Below, piece by piece: positions 34,333 through 43,803 of a DNA stretch of 64,000 nucleotides; position 1 is the first letter of the stretch, and each line of letters starts with the position of its first letter. The translations under genes were made by a program, and so were the position numbers. Below the pieces are notes generated by a model. It was not told where the DNA came from. It ran no database searches and saw only the letters and a list, made by a program, of their open reading frames with translations. Source of the DNA: G965216695 sp965216695 (GTDB lineage Bacteria; Pseudomonadota; Gammaproteobacteria; Pseudomonadales; Azotimanducaceae). Where the stretch lies: positions 1,054,001-1,118,000 of the forward strand of contig OZ244212.1 of NCBI GenBank assembly GCA_965216695.1. The letters are read 5' to 3'.

Positions 34333-37300
34333 CGGCCTCGCGCATCTGGCCTCTGAACACCTCGGCCGCGGCCGCCTTTACCGGACCATAACCGCGGACA
34401 TCCATCGCCAGTGCGGCAAGCTCTGTGGATCGTGCCAGATTCTCCGCTGAAAGACCGGAAATCAGGCGGTCGGCAAAGGATTCGAATTCCGCAATCAACG
34501 CACGTTCGAGGCGCCTGTCCTCGGTGTATCCGAACGGATCGAACGGTGTGCCGCGCAGCCGTTTCAACCGGGCGAGCACCCCGAACGCTCGGCGCATCCA
34601 CGGCCCAAACGTACGTTTTAGCGGCCTGCCCCGCGCGTCGCGACCGCGACTGATCAACGGTGGTGCAAGATGGTATTGCACCCTGTACTCACCGTCGAAG
34701 CGCTCGGCCAGCCGTTTCGCAAAACCAGGATCGGTGTGCAGGCGCGCCACCTCGTACTCGTCTTTGTACGCAAGGAGTTTGAACCACGACCGCGCGATCG
34801 CCGCAGTGAACGCGTAATCCGCCTCGCCGGCTTCTGTGTCGGAGTGCACGCCCGCAGCACGATCCTCCGCTGACCGCGCCCGGCCGACCAGTTGTTCGAA
34901 CCGGCGTGCGAGACCTTCACCCTGATACTCGACGAGGAAGCGCCTGCGGTGCGTGATCAGTGCATCCAGCGGCATTTCATCATTCACCCCCGAGCCGACC
35001 TTGTCAGCCAGATGGAGCTCGACAAACCCGGGTTCTTCGGCGGCCAGCCTACCGATCGCCAGCGCAACCCGGTTCTCATCGGGCTTTACGCCGTTCAGCA
35101 GAATGGCCCGCTCGATCGCTTCCAACGAGACCGGAACCAGTCCGGCCTGGAGCGCGGAACCCAGCATCACAACATTGGCATAAATGGTGTCACCAAGAAT
35201 CTTCCGGGCAATTTCCGCCGCATCGACAACGACCAGTGACGCACAGGCGCCGCGAATGGCGTCCAGCCGGTCTGCGGCGCGCAAGGTTGCGTCCCTGTGC
35301 AACACGAAATCCGCTGTGGGCATTTCCGCACTGTTTACCACCGCGTGTGTGCGACTCGGATCGTACGTCAGCGACGCGTCCGGCGACGAACTCACCACAA
35401 GGTCGCAGCCAATCAGCGCGTCCGCGCCGCCCGGGTCAATACGCACCTGATTCAGCTCATCAGGCGAGCCAGCCAGCCGCACGTAACTACGCACCGGGCC
35501 GAACTTCTGCGCGAAGCCCATGAAGTCGAGCACGCTCGACCCCTTGCCCTCCAAATGCGCAGCCATCGTAATCAGTTGCCCAACCGTCACGACCCCGGTA
35601 CCGCCCACACCCGTCACCAGAATGTCGTGCACATCACCGGGGGCAAGTTCCGGCGAACGCGGCGCAGGCAGTGCATCGAGCCGCCGTTTGAGTTCCGGCG
35701 CCGGATTGGCCGCTTCACGACGGCGCAAGCTCGCTCCGCGCACGGTAACGAAACTCGGACAGAAGCCGTTCACGCACGAGTAATCTTTGTTGCAGGAATC
35801 CGCGTCGATCTGACGTTTGCGCCCAAACACCGTCTCTTTCGGTACAACGGACAGGCAATTGGATTCCACCGAACAATCGCCGCAGCCTTCGCAGACGAGT
35901 TCATTGATGACCACGTGCGTATCCGGATCCTCTGCCAGTCCCCGTTTGCGACGCCTGCGCAACTCGGTAGTGCAGGCTTGATCGTAGATTAGTATCGTTA
36001 CTCCGGAGATCTCGCGCAGCTCCCGTTGCACGGCATCCATGTCGCGTCGGTCGTGAAAGGTCGTACGCGCCGGAAAATCCGTCGCCGCGTGCCGGCCCGG
36101 GTCGTCGGCGACTACGGCGATCCGCTCAATTCCCTCGGCCCGCATCGACTGCGCGATCCTTGCCACCGTGATCGGTCCGTCCACGGGTTGACCGCCCGTC
36201 ATCGCTACCGCATCGTTGAACAGGATCTTGAACGTGATATTCGTGCCCGCAGCAACGGCCTGGCGTATAGCCATGGATCCCGAGTGGTAGTAAGTGCCCT
36301 CGCCGAGGTTCTGAAAAACGTGGCGGCCGCCGTTGTATCTGGATTTGGCGATCCAGTTGACGCCCTCGCCCCCCATCTGGATCAGAGAACTGGTGTCCCG
36401 ATCCATCCAGCTGGCCATGAAATGGCAACCGATCCCCGCCAGCGCCTCCGAACCTTCGGGGACCTTCGTGGACGTGTTGTGCGGACACCCGGAGCAGAAG
36501 TATGGGCGACGCACGGCACCTGACACATCGACTACGTGGCGGCCGCGGCGGGCCAGTGCGTGTGCCCGCGACGTGAGTTCGAGCCCGGGCATCGCCGCAT
36601 CCAGACGTCGGGCAACAATCGGCGCCAATTCCAGCGGCGACAATTCGCCAACCCAGGGAATCAACCGCTCGCCGTACTCGTCTTTCTTGCCGACCATGCG
36701 TTCGGGCTTGTGTCCGGGATAGTCGTAAAATGCTTCCTTGAACCAGCTCTCGATAATGCCGCGTTTTTCTTCAACAACCAGCACTTCCTGCTTGCCGCGG
36801 ACGAAATCGAGCGCCTGCCGATTCTCCAACGGCCAGACCATACCCACTTTGTAGACGTCCAAGCCGATGCGTCGAGCCTCCCGAGCGTCGATCCCGAGAA
36901 GCCGCAACGCTTCCATGAGGTCCAGGTGCGCCTTGCCGGTAGTGACGATGCCGTAGCGTGCCGCGGGCACGTCGAATATTCGCCGGTCGATAGGGTTCGC
37001 CCGAGCAAACGCGAGCGCCGCCTGCTTCTTCGCCTCTAACCGCTCTTCGATCTGCGGACCCGGAAGATCGGGCCAGCGGTAGTGCAGGCCATCCACCGGC
37101 GGATCAAAGTCGTTAGGAATCTGGAACGACGGCAACGGCCCTACGTCGATCGAACGGGCCGACTCCACAGTTTCGGAAATGGCCTTGAACCCCACCCAGC
37201 ATCCGGAGAACCGAGACAGCGCGAAGCCGTACAGACCATAGTAGAGGTACTCCGCCACGCTGGCGGGATTCAGGTGCGGCATCAGGAACGTTAGAAACGC

Positions 37301-37783
37301 AACATCGGACTGATGCGGCATCGACGACGAGACCGCGCCATGATCATCGCCGGCAACCACGAGCACGCCCCCATTGGGCGAACTGCCGTACGCATTGCCA
37401 TGCTTGAGCGCGTCACCCGACCGGTCCACACCGGGGCCCTTGCCGTACCAGATTGCGAACACGCCATCGACGTTGCGATGAGGATCGGTCTCGACCTGCT
37501 GGGTTCCGAGCACGGCGGTTGCGGCGAGGTCTTCGTTCACCGCGGGCATGAACTCAATGTCATGCGCCGCCAGCAGATCACCCGCCCGCCAAAGCTCCAT
37601 GTCCAGCGCTCCGAGCGGCGAGCCCCGGTAGCCGCTCACGAAACCTGCCGTATTGCGTCCGGCTTGCCGGTCCAACTGCCGCTGCATCAGCGCAATGCGC
37701 ACGAGCGCCTGCGTGCCTGTGAGGAACACACGCCCCTGCTCGCGGGTGTAGCGATGCTCCAGCTGGTAGGAATCCACACTCAT
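34319..37783 (-). CDS. Indolepyruvate ferredoxin oxidoreductase, fused subunits
   Basis: An 1154-residue single-chain 2-oxoacid:ferredoxin oxidoreductase of the fused indolepyruvate type. The N-terminus (RVFLTGTQALVRIALMQRQ, SGYRGSPLGALD) is the pyrimidine-binding part, the thiamine diphosphate part follows with YFCSGCPHNTS and GIGCHFMASW, and the iron-sulfur Cys residues are in CEGCGDCSVESNCLS and SCNKDYSCVNGFCPS. The C-terminal gamma-like part has DILVTGVGGTGVVTVGQL. These enzymes oxidatively decarboxylate aryl or branched 2-oxoacids to acyl-CoA, reducing ferredoxin. The ATG overlaps the MaoC stop. As the last gene of a BVMO and MaoC operon it may feed the acyl-CoA pool of the same pathway. 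Confidence 0.95.
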   Translation of the reverse strand: MSVDSYQLEHRYTREQGRVFLTGTQALVRIALMQRQLDRQAGRNTAGFVSGYRGSPLGALDMELWRAGDLLAAHDIEFMPAVNEDLAATAVLGTQQVETDPHRNVDGVFAIWYGKGPGVDRSGDALKHGNAYGSSPNGGVLVVAGDDHGAVSSSMPHQSDVAFLTFLMPHLNPASVAEYLYYGLYGFALSRFSGCWVGFKAISETVESARSIDVGPLPSFQIPNDFDPPVDGLHYRWPDLPGPQIEERLEAKKQAALAFARANPIDRRIFDVPAARYGIVTTGKAHLDLMEALRLLGIDAREARRIGLDVYKVGMVWPLENRQALDFVRGKQEVLVVEEKRGIIESWFKEAFYDYPGHKPERMVGKKDEYGERLIPWVGELSPLELAPIVARRLDAAMPGLELTSRAHALARRGRHVVDVSGAVRRPYFCSGCPHNTSTKVPEGSEALAGIGCHFMASWMDRDTSSLIQMGGEGVNWIAKSRYNGGRHVFQNLGEGTYYHSGSMAIRQAVAAGTNITFKILFNDAVAMTGGQPVDGPITVARIAQSMRAEGIERIAVVADDPGRHAATDFPARTTFHDRRDMDAVQRELREISGVTILIYDQACTTELRRRRKRGLAEDPDTHVVINELVCEGCGDCSVESNCLSVVPKETVFGRKRQIDADSCNKDYSCVNGFCPSFVTVRGASLRRREAANPAPELKRRLDALPAPRSPELAPGDVHDILVTGVGGTGVVTVGQLITMAAHLEGKGSSVLDFMGFAQKFGPVRSYVRLAGSPDELNQVRIDPGGADALIGCDLVVSSSPDASLTYDPSRTHAVVNSAEMPTADFVLHRDATLRAADRLDAIRGACASLVVVDAAEIARKILGDTIYANVVMLGSALQAGLVPVSLEAIERAILLNGVKPDENRVALAIGRLAAEEPGFVELHLADKVGSGVNDEMPLDALITHRRRFLVEYQGEGLARRFEQLVGRARSAEDRAAGVHSDTEAGEADYAFTAAIARSWFKLLAYKDEYEVARLHTDPGFAKRLAERFDGEYRVQYHLAPPLISRGRDARGRPLKRTFGPWMRRAFGVLARLKRLRGTPFDPFGYTEDRRLERALIAEFESFADRLISGLSAENLARSTELAALAMDVRGYGPVKAAAAEVFRGQMREAVNSR

Positions 37784-38649
37784 TGACCGTGTATCAAGTA
37801 ACCGTGTCGAAACGCCGGAGCGCCGTTGGCAGTCAAGACATCGAAGAAAATCGCGCCCTCACGCACCTCCGACACCACAACCTCCAGCTCACAGGGCATG
37901 AGTACCATCGCTGCAAACCGCCCGCCCAGGCGACGAACCGGCCCCGGGTCGCCATCCAAATACCCGTCAACCAATGCGGAAACGGCCATTGCTAGGGTTG
38001 CGGTGCCGTGCAGAATGATGTCCGGCAACCGCCCGGCCAACGCAACGCGCCGATCGGTGTGTATCGGGTTCCAGATCCGGGCACATTCGGTATACACGTG
38101 CGCGGCGCCTTCACGTACCGGCAGACGGAAGCTCTGTTGCCGCGCCGTAGAGCCGCCAGCACGCGTCGGCGGGTCCGGCAATGCGCCCTCGCGACCCGGT
38201 TCTCCGCTGATGGCCACGTCGCGGTAGATGGCCTGCTGATAGGTGCGCACCAGCAGTCTACCGGTCGCCGCGTCACGCGTTTCCAACTGAACCCATTGCG
38301 ACGCGCCCGGTGCAATCGCTTCCACACCAACCACCTTCGCCCGGGTTTCGACCCGCACGCCCGGGCGGATCGGTTGCAGAAGATGAAGATCATGCGCCGC
38401 GTGCACGCCGCGTACCGCTTCCTCCGGCGTTAACGTTTCGAACCCGTCGAGCCGTCTGCCGGCGGTAACGGCCGGCCATTCGACACACACCGGAAACACC
38501 GGGTGCGCGAAGATCTCTGCGTTGGCCGTGTCCATGTAGCGCGGATTGCGGTCGCCGATGCTCGCGGCATAAGCCATCAACCAGCGGTCGTCCACATCGT
38601 GCACGACCGGCTCCGTCGACTGCCCCAGAATCCGCGTGCTGAGCGGCAT
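37780..38649 (-). CDS. MaoC-like (R)-specific enoyl-CoA hydratase, double hot-dog
   Basis: A 289-residue MaoC-type hydratase with two hot-dog domains. The N-terminal domain has DVDDRWLMAYAASIGDRNPRY and HPVFPVCVEWPAV. The hydratase 2 motif is in the C-terminal domain: ARIWNPIHTDRRVALAG and LPDIILHGTATLAM, with the His and Asn-Pro of the catalytic pair. It adds water to an enoyl-CoA with R stereochemistry. The ATG at 38649 lies 14 bases downstream of the monooxygenase stop, and the stop overlaps the next start (ATGA). Confidence 0.88.
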   Translation of the reverse strand: MPLSTRILGQSTEPVVHDVDDRWLMAYAASIGDRNPRYMDTANAEIFAHPVFPVCVEWPAVTAGRRLDGFETLTPEEAVRGVHAAHDLHLLQPIRPGVRVETRAKVVGVEAIAPGASQWVQLETRDAATGRLLVRTYQQAIYRDVAISGEPGREGALPDPPTRAGGSTARQQSFRLPVREGAAHVYTECARIWNPIHTDRRVALAGRLPDIILHGTATLAMAVSALVDGYLDGDPGPVRRLGGRFAAMVLMPCELEVVVSEVREGAIFFDVLTANGAPAFRHGYLIHGQ

Positions 38650-38663
38650 GCGGAGTTCCGCGC

Positions 38664-40535
38664 CTAACCCGAGCCGCCCAGCCGATCGAACTCGTAGGGT
38701 TCGAGCGTTGACTGCGCGTGCGTGCGGAACTTATGCCAGCGCCCGCCCCCGTAATAGGCGAGGCTTCCGGGCTCGGCGTTACCCTCACCGTTGTAATAGG
38801 ACAGACAATCACGCAGCGGCGCGGTAGCTATGTCTGCATCGCGGCAATGCCTGGAATAGGTTTCCTCAGCCTCCTGGTGTACATCAACGATATCCGCGCC
38901 CGTCTCCTGCATCGTCTGCAGCATCCACACGACGTAGTCGGAATGTGCGTCGATTGCATCGGTGAAGTTGAAGCTTCCGCCGCCGCCCTGCGGCCCGGTG
39001 ACGATGAACAGATTGGGAAAGCCGCGACTGTGCAAGCCGAGAAAGGTTCTCGTTCCATCCTCGTTCCATTTCTCGAACAGCGTGCGCCCCGCCCGGCCGC
39101 GGATCATGTTGAACGTGGACGCCGCCATCCATTGAAACCCGGTCGCGTAGATCAGCACATCCAGCGGGTATTCGCGGCCGTCGTGCACCACACCCCGCTC
39201 GTTGATCTCCGTAACGCCCAGCGGTGCGGTGTCCACGAGCGTTACATGCGGCAGATTGAAGGTTGGCAGGTATTCGTCGTGGAACGTCGGTCGTTTGCAA
39301 CCATAAGGATAGTATGGCTTCAACGCTGCCGCTGTTGCCGGATCTTCGACAATCGCATCCACCCTTGCACGAATCTGTTCCATGATCCGGAAATTGCTGT
39401 CCAACTGCTTCTGCATGAGCTCGTCAGGGGAGAGTTTACGGGCGTGCTGCTTACGCTCCTTGAAATCCGGAACCTTGCCGGCAAGGTAATCATCGTTGGC
39501 CTGAATGGCGGTTCGTCCCGACGAGATCTTCGCAAACCGCGCCCGACGGGCACGCGCCCAGCCCGGCTCATCCTGCCACGCCGCGATTTCGTCCGAGCGC
39601 GTCGACCGCTGATCGCGCACGTCGACTGACGACGGTGTTCTCTGGAACACATACAGTTCGTCTACGACCTTTGCGATTTCCGGGATCACCTGGACCGCGG
39701 TGGCACCCGTGCCGATGATGCCGACCCGTTTGCCCGTCAGATCCACATCGTAGTTCCAGCGCGACGTATGAAACGCTTCGCCCTGGAAACGTTCCATCCC
39801 ATCTATACGGGCAAGCCGTGGGGTTGTCAGAATGCCGTTGGCCAGAACCACGAAGCGCGCGCGCATCCGGTCACCCCGGTCCGTGCTGACCGTCCAGCGC
39901 CCGGTAGACTCGTCCCACGCCGTCTCCTCCACTGTCGTGTGAAAGAGGCAACGTTCGTAGAATCCGAATTTTTCCGCCATTTGCTGGCAGTACTCCATAA
40001 TCTCGAATCCCGATGCAAACTTCATCGTCGGGTAGTAGCCCATCTCTTCGAGTAACGGCAGATAGCTGTAAGATTCGACGTCGCAGGCGATCCCCGGGTA
40101 TCGATTCCAATACCAGGTACCGCCGACGTCGCCACCCTTCTCACAAAAACGTACGTCGCGCACGCCCGCTTCCCGCAACTTGTACCACAGCAGCAGTCCC
40201 GCGAACCCGGCACCTACAACGACGATCTCGCACTCGTCGGTCAAGGCCTCCCGTTCGATCGGTGGTGCGGAATACACGTCATCCAGATAGCTCGAAAATG
40301 CACCTTCGATCGCCATGTAGTCGGCTGCACCACGCCGGGCTTCTTTGAATTGCCGATACCGGGCTTGTTCCTCTGCATCGAAAACCGCTCCTGCCGGCGG
40401 CTCCGGCAACGCTTTCAGGTGCTCGTCCGCCACCAGTCCATAGCCTTGGCCGGTGATCCGCTCGCTGGCGGGTGCCGCGCGGGTCGAGAAACGCTTGAAA
40501 CCCGTTGCAGGGTCAATACTGACAGGGTCGGTCAT
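38664..40535 (-). CDS. Baeyer-Villiger-type flavin monooxygenase
   Basis: A 623-residue flavin monooxygenase. The FAD-binding motif VVVGAGFAGLLLWYKLREAG begins near residue 108, after a long N-terminal extension. The Baeyer-Villiger fingerprint FxGxxxHxxxW is seen as FQGEAFHTSRW, and the NADPH-binding motif as GIIGTGATAVQVIPEIA. Such enzymes insert oxygen beside a ketone to make an ester or lactone; length and the extension resemble large-ring and steroid ketone monooxygenases. It is the first gene of the operon with MaoC and the ferredoxin oxidoreductase and is divergent from the gene at 40686. Confidence 0.93.
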   Translation of the reverse strand: MTDPVSIDPATGFKRFSTRAAPASERITGQGYGLVADEHLKALPEPPAGAVFDAEEQARYRQFKEARRGAADYMAIEGAFSSYLDDVYSAPPIEREALTDECEIVVVGAGFAGLLLWYKLREAGVRDVRFCEKGGDVGGTWYWNRYPGIACDVESYSYLPLLEEMGYYPTMKFASGFEIMEYCQQMAEKFGFYERCLFHTTVEETAWDESTGRWTVSTDRGDRMRARFVVLANGILTTPRLARIDGMERFQGEAFHTSRWNYDVDLTGKRVGIIGTGATAVQVIPEIAKVVDELYVFQRTPSSVDVRDQRSTRSDEIAAWQDEPGWARARRARFAKISSGRTAIQANDDYLAGKVPDFKERKQHARKLSPDELMQKQLDSNFRIMEQIRARVDAIVEDPATAAALKPYYPYGCKRPTFHDEYLPTFNLPHVTLVDTAPLGVTEINERGVVHDGREYPLDVLIYATGFQWMAASTFNMIRGRAGRTLFEKWNEDGTRTFLGLHSRGFPNLFIVTGPQGGGGSFNFTDAIDAHSDYVVWMLQTMQETGADIVDVHQEAEETYSRHCRDADIATAPLRDCLSYYNGEGNAEPGSLAYYGGGRWHKFRTHAQSTLEPYEFDRLGGSG

Positions 40536-40564
40536 CGGTACGTTCCGTATCTCATCGAAGCTGC

Positions 40565-40593
40565 TTGCGGATACTTTGCCCGTTCCCTATAAA
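40565..40593 (+). promoter_or_regulatory. Probable promoter of the secreted DUF6265 gene
   Basis: TTGCGG at 40565-40570 and TATAAA at 40588-40593 have the standard 17-base spacing. The pair faces the gene at 40686 and would leave a leader of about 85 bases, in a 150-base divergent gap. Confidence 0.45.
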
Positions 40594-40685
40594 GGCGTCT
40601 ACTCGCGACGCGCGAGCGGTAGTCAGCATAGTCCGCTCGCCACCGCTCGCTGCATTCAACACAAAACCGGACGGGAAACAGTCTC

Positions 40686-41183
40686 GTGAAAATCGGCATC
40701 ACCGCCCTACTATGTTTTGCCATCGCCTTTGCATCCGTTGCCCGGGCTGCCGCGCCGGTGGCCGGCAACGTCGATGAACTCGGCTGGTTGACCGGCACCT
40801 GGAACGGCACGTTGGGCGAGTCGGCGTTGGAAGAAACCTGGTCACAACCCCGCGGTGGATCGATGGCTGCATTGGTGCGTTTCATTGGCCCGGAAACTCA
40901 CCTGATGTACGAGATCGTCGTGATCGAGCAGGTGGACGCGACCCTGCAGTTACGCGTGTTGCAGTGGCTTCGGGGCTTGAAGCCACTCACCGACCAACCG
41001 CAGATGCTGCCGTTGACCCGTTTCGAGGCCGGTCGGGCGACGTTCACCGCCGAAGGTCCTCTCGAGCGCGGCATTCGTCAGCTGGACTACCGCAGGACCG
41101 GCGACCGTGGCCTGGTGATCGGCGTCACGCTCGCCGAAGGCGACCAATTTGACGTAGAACTCGAGCGTATCGATCCGCGCTAA
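40686..41183 (+). CDS. Secreted DUF6265-like protein
   Basis: A 165-residue exported protein with the signal CFAIAFASVARAAA and mature start near APVAGN. The text LGWLTGTWNGTLGESALEE and WSQPRGGSMAALVRFIG fits the DUF6265 family, thought to have a lipocalin-like beta-barrel. Its substrate and role are not known. It is divergent from the Baeyer-Villiger operon and convergent with the bicupin gene with 20 bases between them. Confidence 0.8.
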   Translation: MKIGITALLCFAIAFASVARAAAPVAGNVDELGWLTGTWNGTLGESALEETWSQPRGGSMAALVRFIGPETHLMYEIVVIEQVDATLQLRVLQWLRGLKPLTDQPQMLPLTRFEAGRATFTAEGPLERGIRQLDYRRTGDRGLVIGVTLAEGDQFDVELERIDPR

Positions 41184-41203
41184 GCCGCCGGATTGCCGCC
41201 GGA

Positions 41204-42292
41204 TCAAAGCGCGGCCGCGGACTCACCAACCGGGGTCCACGCGAGCAGGGATGCGTCCCCTTCGAACGTGTTCCGCACCAGCTCAACGCCGTGCGCATCC
41301 GCTAGTTCCTTGTACTGCATCCACGATTGTACGGCGACGATTGGCGTGCCCGGACCCTCGTCGAACTGCAAGGGCCCGTACACGTTTGCGGTATAGATCA
41401 GGTCCTCGTCTTCGCCGATACGCTGCGTGGCTTCATGACGCGCTCCCGCCGGTTCGTAGAACCACACACCCGGGCCGTAGCCCTCCGGCGGTCCGGCCCG
41501 GTAGCCGATGCGACCACTCAACACCATGAAGTCCGCCGCGCCCAGGTGATAGTGGGGGCCGGCAACACCATTGTGCCGGACGATCAACGACGTGATTCCG
41601 GTTTCTTCGCTCACGCGTAACACCTTCAACGCCATGCCAGGCACTGCGTCATTTTCCATCCAGGGTACCGCCCGCGTGTCGATGAAGTGCGGATGCGTCG
41701 TCTTCGCGTTCGCCACCGCATCGGCCTCTCCGGCAACCAAGCTTCCCGCATCGCCCGCAGCAATCGCGAGCGGCTCCGCAGGACCCTGGTACGAGCGCGG
41801 CCGGTCCTGCATGCACTCGGCCAGCGTATTAGGGATCAACGCGACACCCAGGCGGTCTGCAGCGGCGTGCACATCGAGCGCGGTCAACACGCTGGTAACC
41901 CGCTCGCCATCGTCCGCGAGAAACGCGATTGGACCGTAGAAGTTCGCCAGAAACTCGGTGTCTTCCGGGGCACTCATGCGCTCCACGCGCGCGTTCGCCG
42001 GCACGTAGCCCCAGGTGCCGGGCGGCAGCGATCCGGCCAACGGTCCGTCCGGATAGTGCAGTTCGCCGGACAGTACGATCATGTCCATTGCACCCAGGTA
42101 CACGACCCGGGTCAGCTCGGTTCCCGCCGCCAGTTTAACGACCACCGAGAACATTCCGCTCTCGCTACTCGCTCGCAACGGCTTCAGTGCCATGCCGGGT
42201 ACCTGGGGAACCTCGATCCACGGTAACGTGTTGGTATCCACGCCCCCTTCGATTCCGGTGGGATTGAATTCCGGGTTGTAACCTGTATTCAT
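41204..42292 (-). CDS. Bicupin protein, one lobe without metal ligands
   Basis: A 362-residue protein made of two cupin domains. The second domain has a complete metal site, AGPHYHLGAADFMVLSG plus AGARHEAT. In the first domain the same places read ELTRVVYLGAMDMIVLSG and NARVERMS, so all three metal His residues are lost while the fold is kept. The pattern PGMALKPLRASSESG and PGMALKVLRVSEETG shows that the halves come from a duplication. It is probably a metal-dependent dioxygenase or binding protein for a small organic molecule. A GAGGAGC site precedes the ATG. It follows the Rieske oxygenase gene by 21 bases in one operon. Confidence 0.85.
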   Translation of the reverse strand: MNTGYNPEFNPTGIEGGVDTNTLPWIEVPQVPGMALKPLRASSESGMFSVVVKLAAGTELTRVVYLGAMDMIVLSGELHYPDGPLAGSLPPGTWGYVPANARVERMSAPEDTEFLANFYGPIAFLADDGERVTSVLTALDVHAAADRLGVALIPNTLAECMQDRPRSYQGPAEPLAIAAGDAGSLVAGEADAVANAKTTHPHFIDTRAVPWMENDAVPGMALKVLRVSEETGITSLIVRHNGVAGPHYHLGAADFMVLSGRIGYRAGPPEGYGPGVWFYEPAGARHEATQRIGEDEDLIYTANVYGPLQFDEGPGTPIVAVQSWMQYKELADAHGVELVRNTFEGDASLLAWTPVGESAAAL

Positions 42293-42313
42293 ATCAGCGC
42301 TCCTCGGCGGCCG

Positions 42314-43666
42314 CTACGGGCGCCGCCCCTCTATGTAGTCGTCAATCAGTTCGTGATAGCGCCGCACACGTTCTTCCTGATTCGCCAGATAAGCGCCCCG
42401 GAATCCCCGCGAACGGAAGCCCTTCTGCTGCTGCACGAACACCGCAATGTCTTCGTTGATGGTTTTGCCCATCTCGTGGTCCGGATACTTCACCAGCGTG
42501 TGCTCGACCTCTGCATCCCGCTCCACCGGCCCGAGCATGGTGTTCACCGTGCTGAGGTCTCCCTCCGGGACGCTCGCGTACCACCAGTTGTCGAACACAC
42601 ACTGCTGTGGATCGCCGCTCGGGTGCGGCCGCGCGCGCAAGAAGTGAAAACCGTCAGCCCACACCGATACCGCAAAATTCGGAAACAGTGTGTAGTGGAA
42701 GGCGTCGGTGAGTTGCTCCGCTGGCACCTTGTCGTAGTGCGTGTAACCCCGGCCGGGGCCGAGTTTCCGCTTCGCCTGCTGGATGGCAACACGCGTGTCC
42801 TCCGCACGGCCCTTGAAATCCCCGGGATCCAGTTCCCAATGGCGCAGCTCGCTCGCCAGCGGCTCGACAATGTTGCCTTCCTTGTCGACCGATCCGCTGC
42901 CATATCCGCCCTGCATGATCATCCGATTGTGACCTTCCTCGGAAAGATCGAAGCGGGTTTCCTTCACGTTGGTATTGATGTTGCCGCGGATCTTTTTGCG
43001 GTCCATTTCCGACGTCCACCCCATGTGCACCGTCGGGACGTGGTACGACTCATTGAAGTTGTCGAGTACTACTTTCCAGTTGCACGGCAGCTCCACGCTT
43101 GGCGCCGCGTAGCGCTTCCACAGGTGCAGGTCGCGTTTCTCCCAATCGTCCCAGATCGGACCGAGATACTCGCGCAGTGGGACACAGTTGGTGTCCATGT
43201 TCACCCAGACGAAACCGGCAAACGTCTCGCAGGCGAGCTCCGCCAACCGGATTTTTCCGCAGGGGTTGCCCTCCGCGAAGTCGTCGCGGTCAGGTGCAAA
43301 ATTGAGCTCACCGTCCGGCATGAACGCCCAGCTGTGATATTTGCAGACAAAGCGCTTGTTGCTTCCGGTGGGTTCGCTCACGAGCGGGTTTCCGCGATGC
43401 TGGCACACGTTGTAGAAGGCTTTGACGCTGCCGTCCTTCTGGCGAACCATCAGGATGGATTCAGGACCCACTTCCTCCATCTGCCAGTCGCCCGGCTCCG
43501 GCAGCTCCGACTCCCGCCCGAGCAGCAGCCACACCTTGGTCCACATCTGTTCCCATTCCTGCTCGGCAAACTCGCGTGACGTATACCGGCTTCCGGGAAT
43601 CAGATGCCCGCGAATGTGTGGACGCTGCCACGGCGAAACGTCCGGGGCGACAACGGATTCGGCCAT
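42314..43666 (-). CDS. Rieske ring-hydroxylating oxygenase, large subunit
   Basis: A 450-residue terminal oxygenase alpha subunit. The Rieske [2Fe-2S] motif is CQHRGNPLV with CKYHSWAF. The mononuclear iron ligands are in LDNFNESYHVPTVHMG (His, His), followed by an Asp in GKTINEDIAVF. It hydroxylates or demethylates an organic substrate using electrons from a reductase that is not in the neighbourhood. No beta subunit is adjacent, which fits the one-component oxygenase type. An AGGAGA site precedes the start and a strong promoter match lies 44 bases upstream. Confidence 0.95.
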   Translation of the reverse strand: MAESVVAPDVSPWQRPHIRGHLIPGSRYTSREFAEQEWEQMWTKVWLLLGRESELPEPGDWQMEEVGPESILMVRQKDGSVKAFYNVCQHRGNPLVSEPTGSNKRFVCKYHSWAFMPDGELNFAPDRDDFAEGNPCGKIRLAELACETFAGFVWVNMDTNCVPLREYLGPIWDDWEKRDLHLWKRYAAPSVELPCNWKVVLDNFNESYHVPTVHMGWTSEMDRKKIRGNINTNVKETRFDLSEEGHNRMIMQGGYGSGSVDKEGNIVEPLASELRHWELDPGDFKGRAEDTRVAIQQAKRKLGPGRGYTHYDKVPAEQLTDAFHYTLFPNFAVSVWADGFHFLRARPHPSGDPQQCVFDNWWYASVPEGDLSTVNTMLGPVERDAEVEHTLVKYPDHEMGKTINEDIAVFVQQQKGFRSRGFRGAYLANQEERVRRYHELIDDYIEGRRP

Positions 43667-43709
43667 GTCATTCTCCTGTGCTGCGGCGGGATCAGTCGAT
43701 CATCGTTTG

Positions 43710-43738
43710 ATTATAGGTCCACCGCGCACGACCGCCAA
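43710..43738 (-). promoter_or_regulatory. Promoter of the Rieske oxygenase and bicupin operon
   Basis: On the minus strand TTGGCG (43738-43733) and TATAAT (43715-43710) have exactly 17 bases between them, a near-consensus sigma-70 promoter. The -10 lies 44 bases before the start at 43666. A weaker TACAAT at 43779-43784 could serve the divergent peptidase gene. Confidence 0.6.
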
Positions 43739-43803
43739 TGCGCCGCTCACGCGCGTCGAATCGGCCGGAGAATGCTCCTACAATCGGATCTTTGAACTAA
43801 CCG

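Noticed and set aside
41184..41203. Repeated GCCGCCGGA-like bases between convergent genes, considered as a terminator
   Set aside because: A direct repeat, not a hairpin, and no T-run follows.
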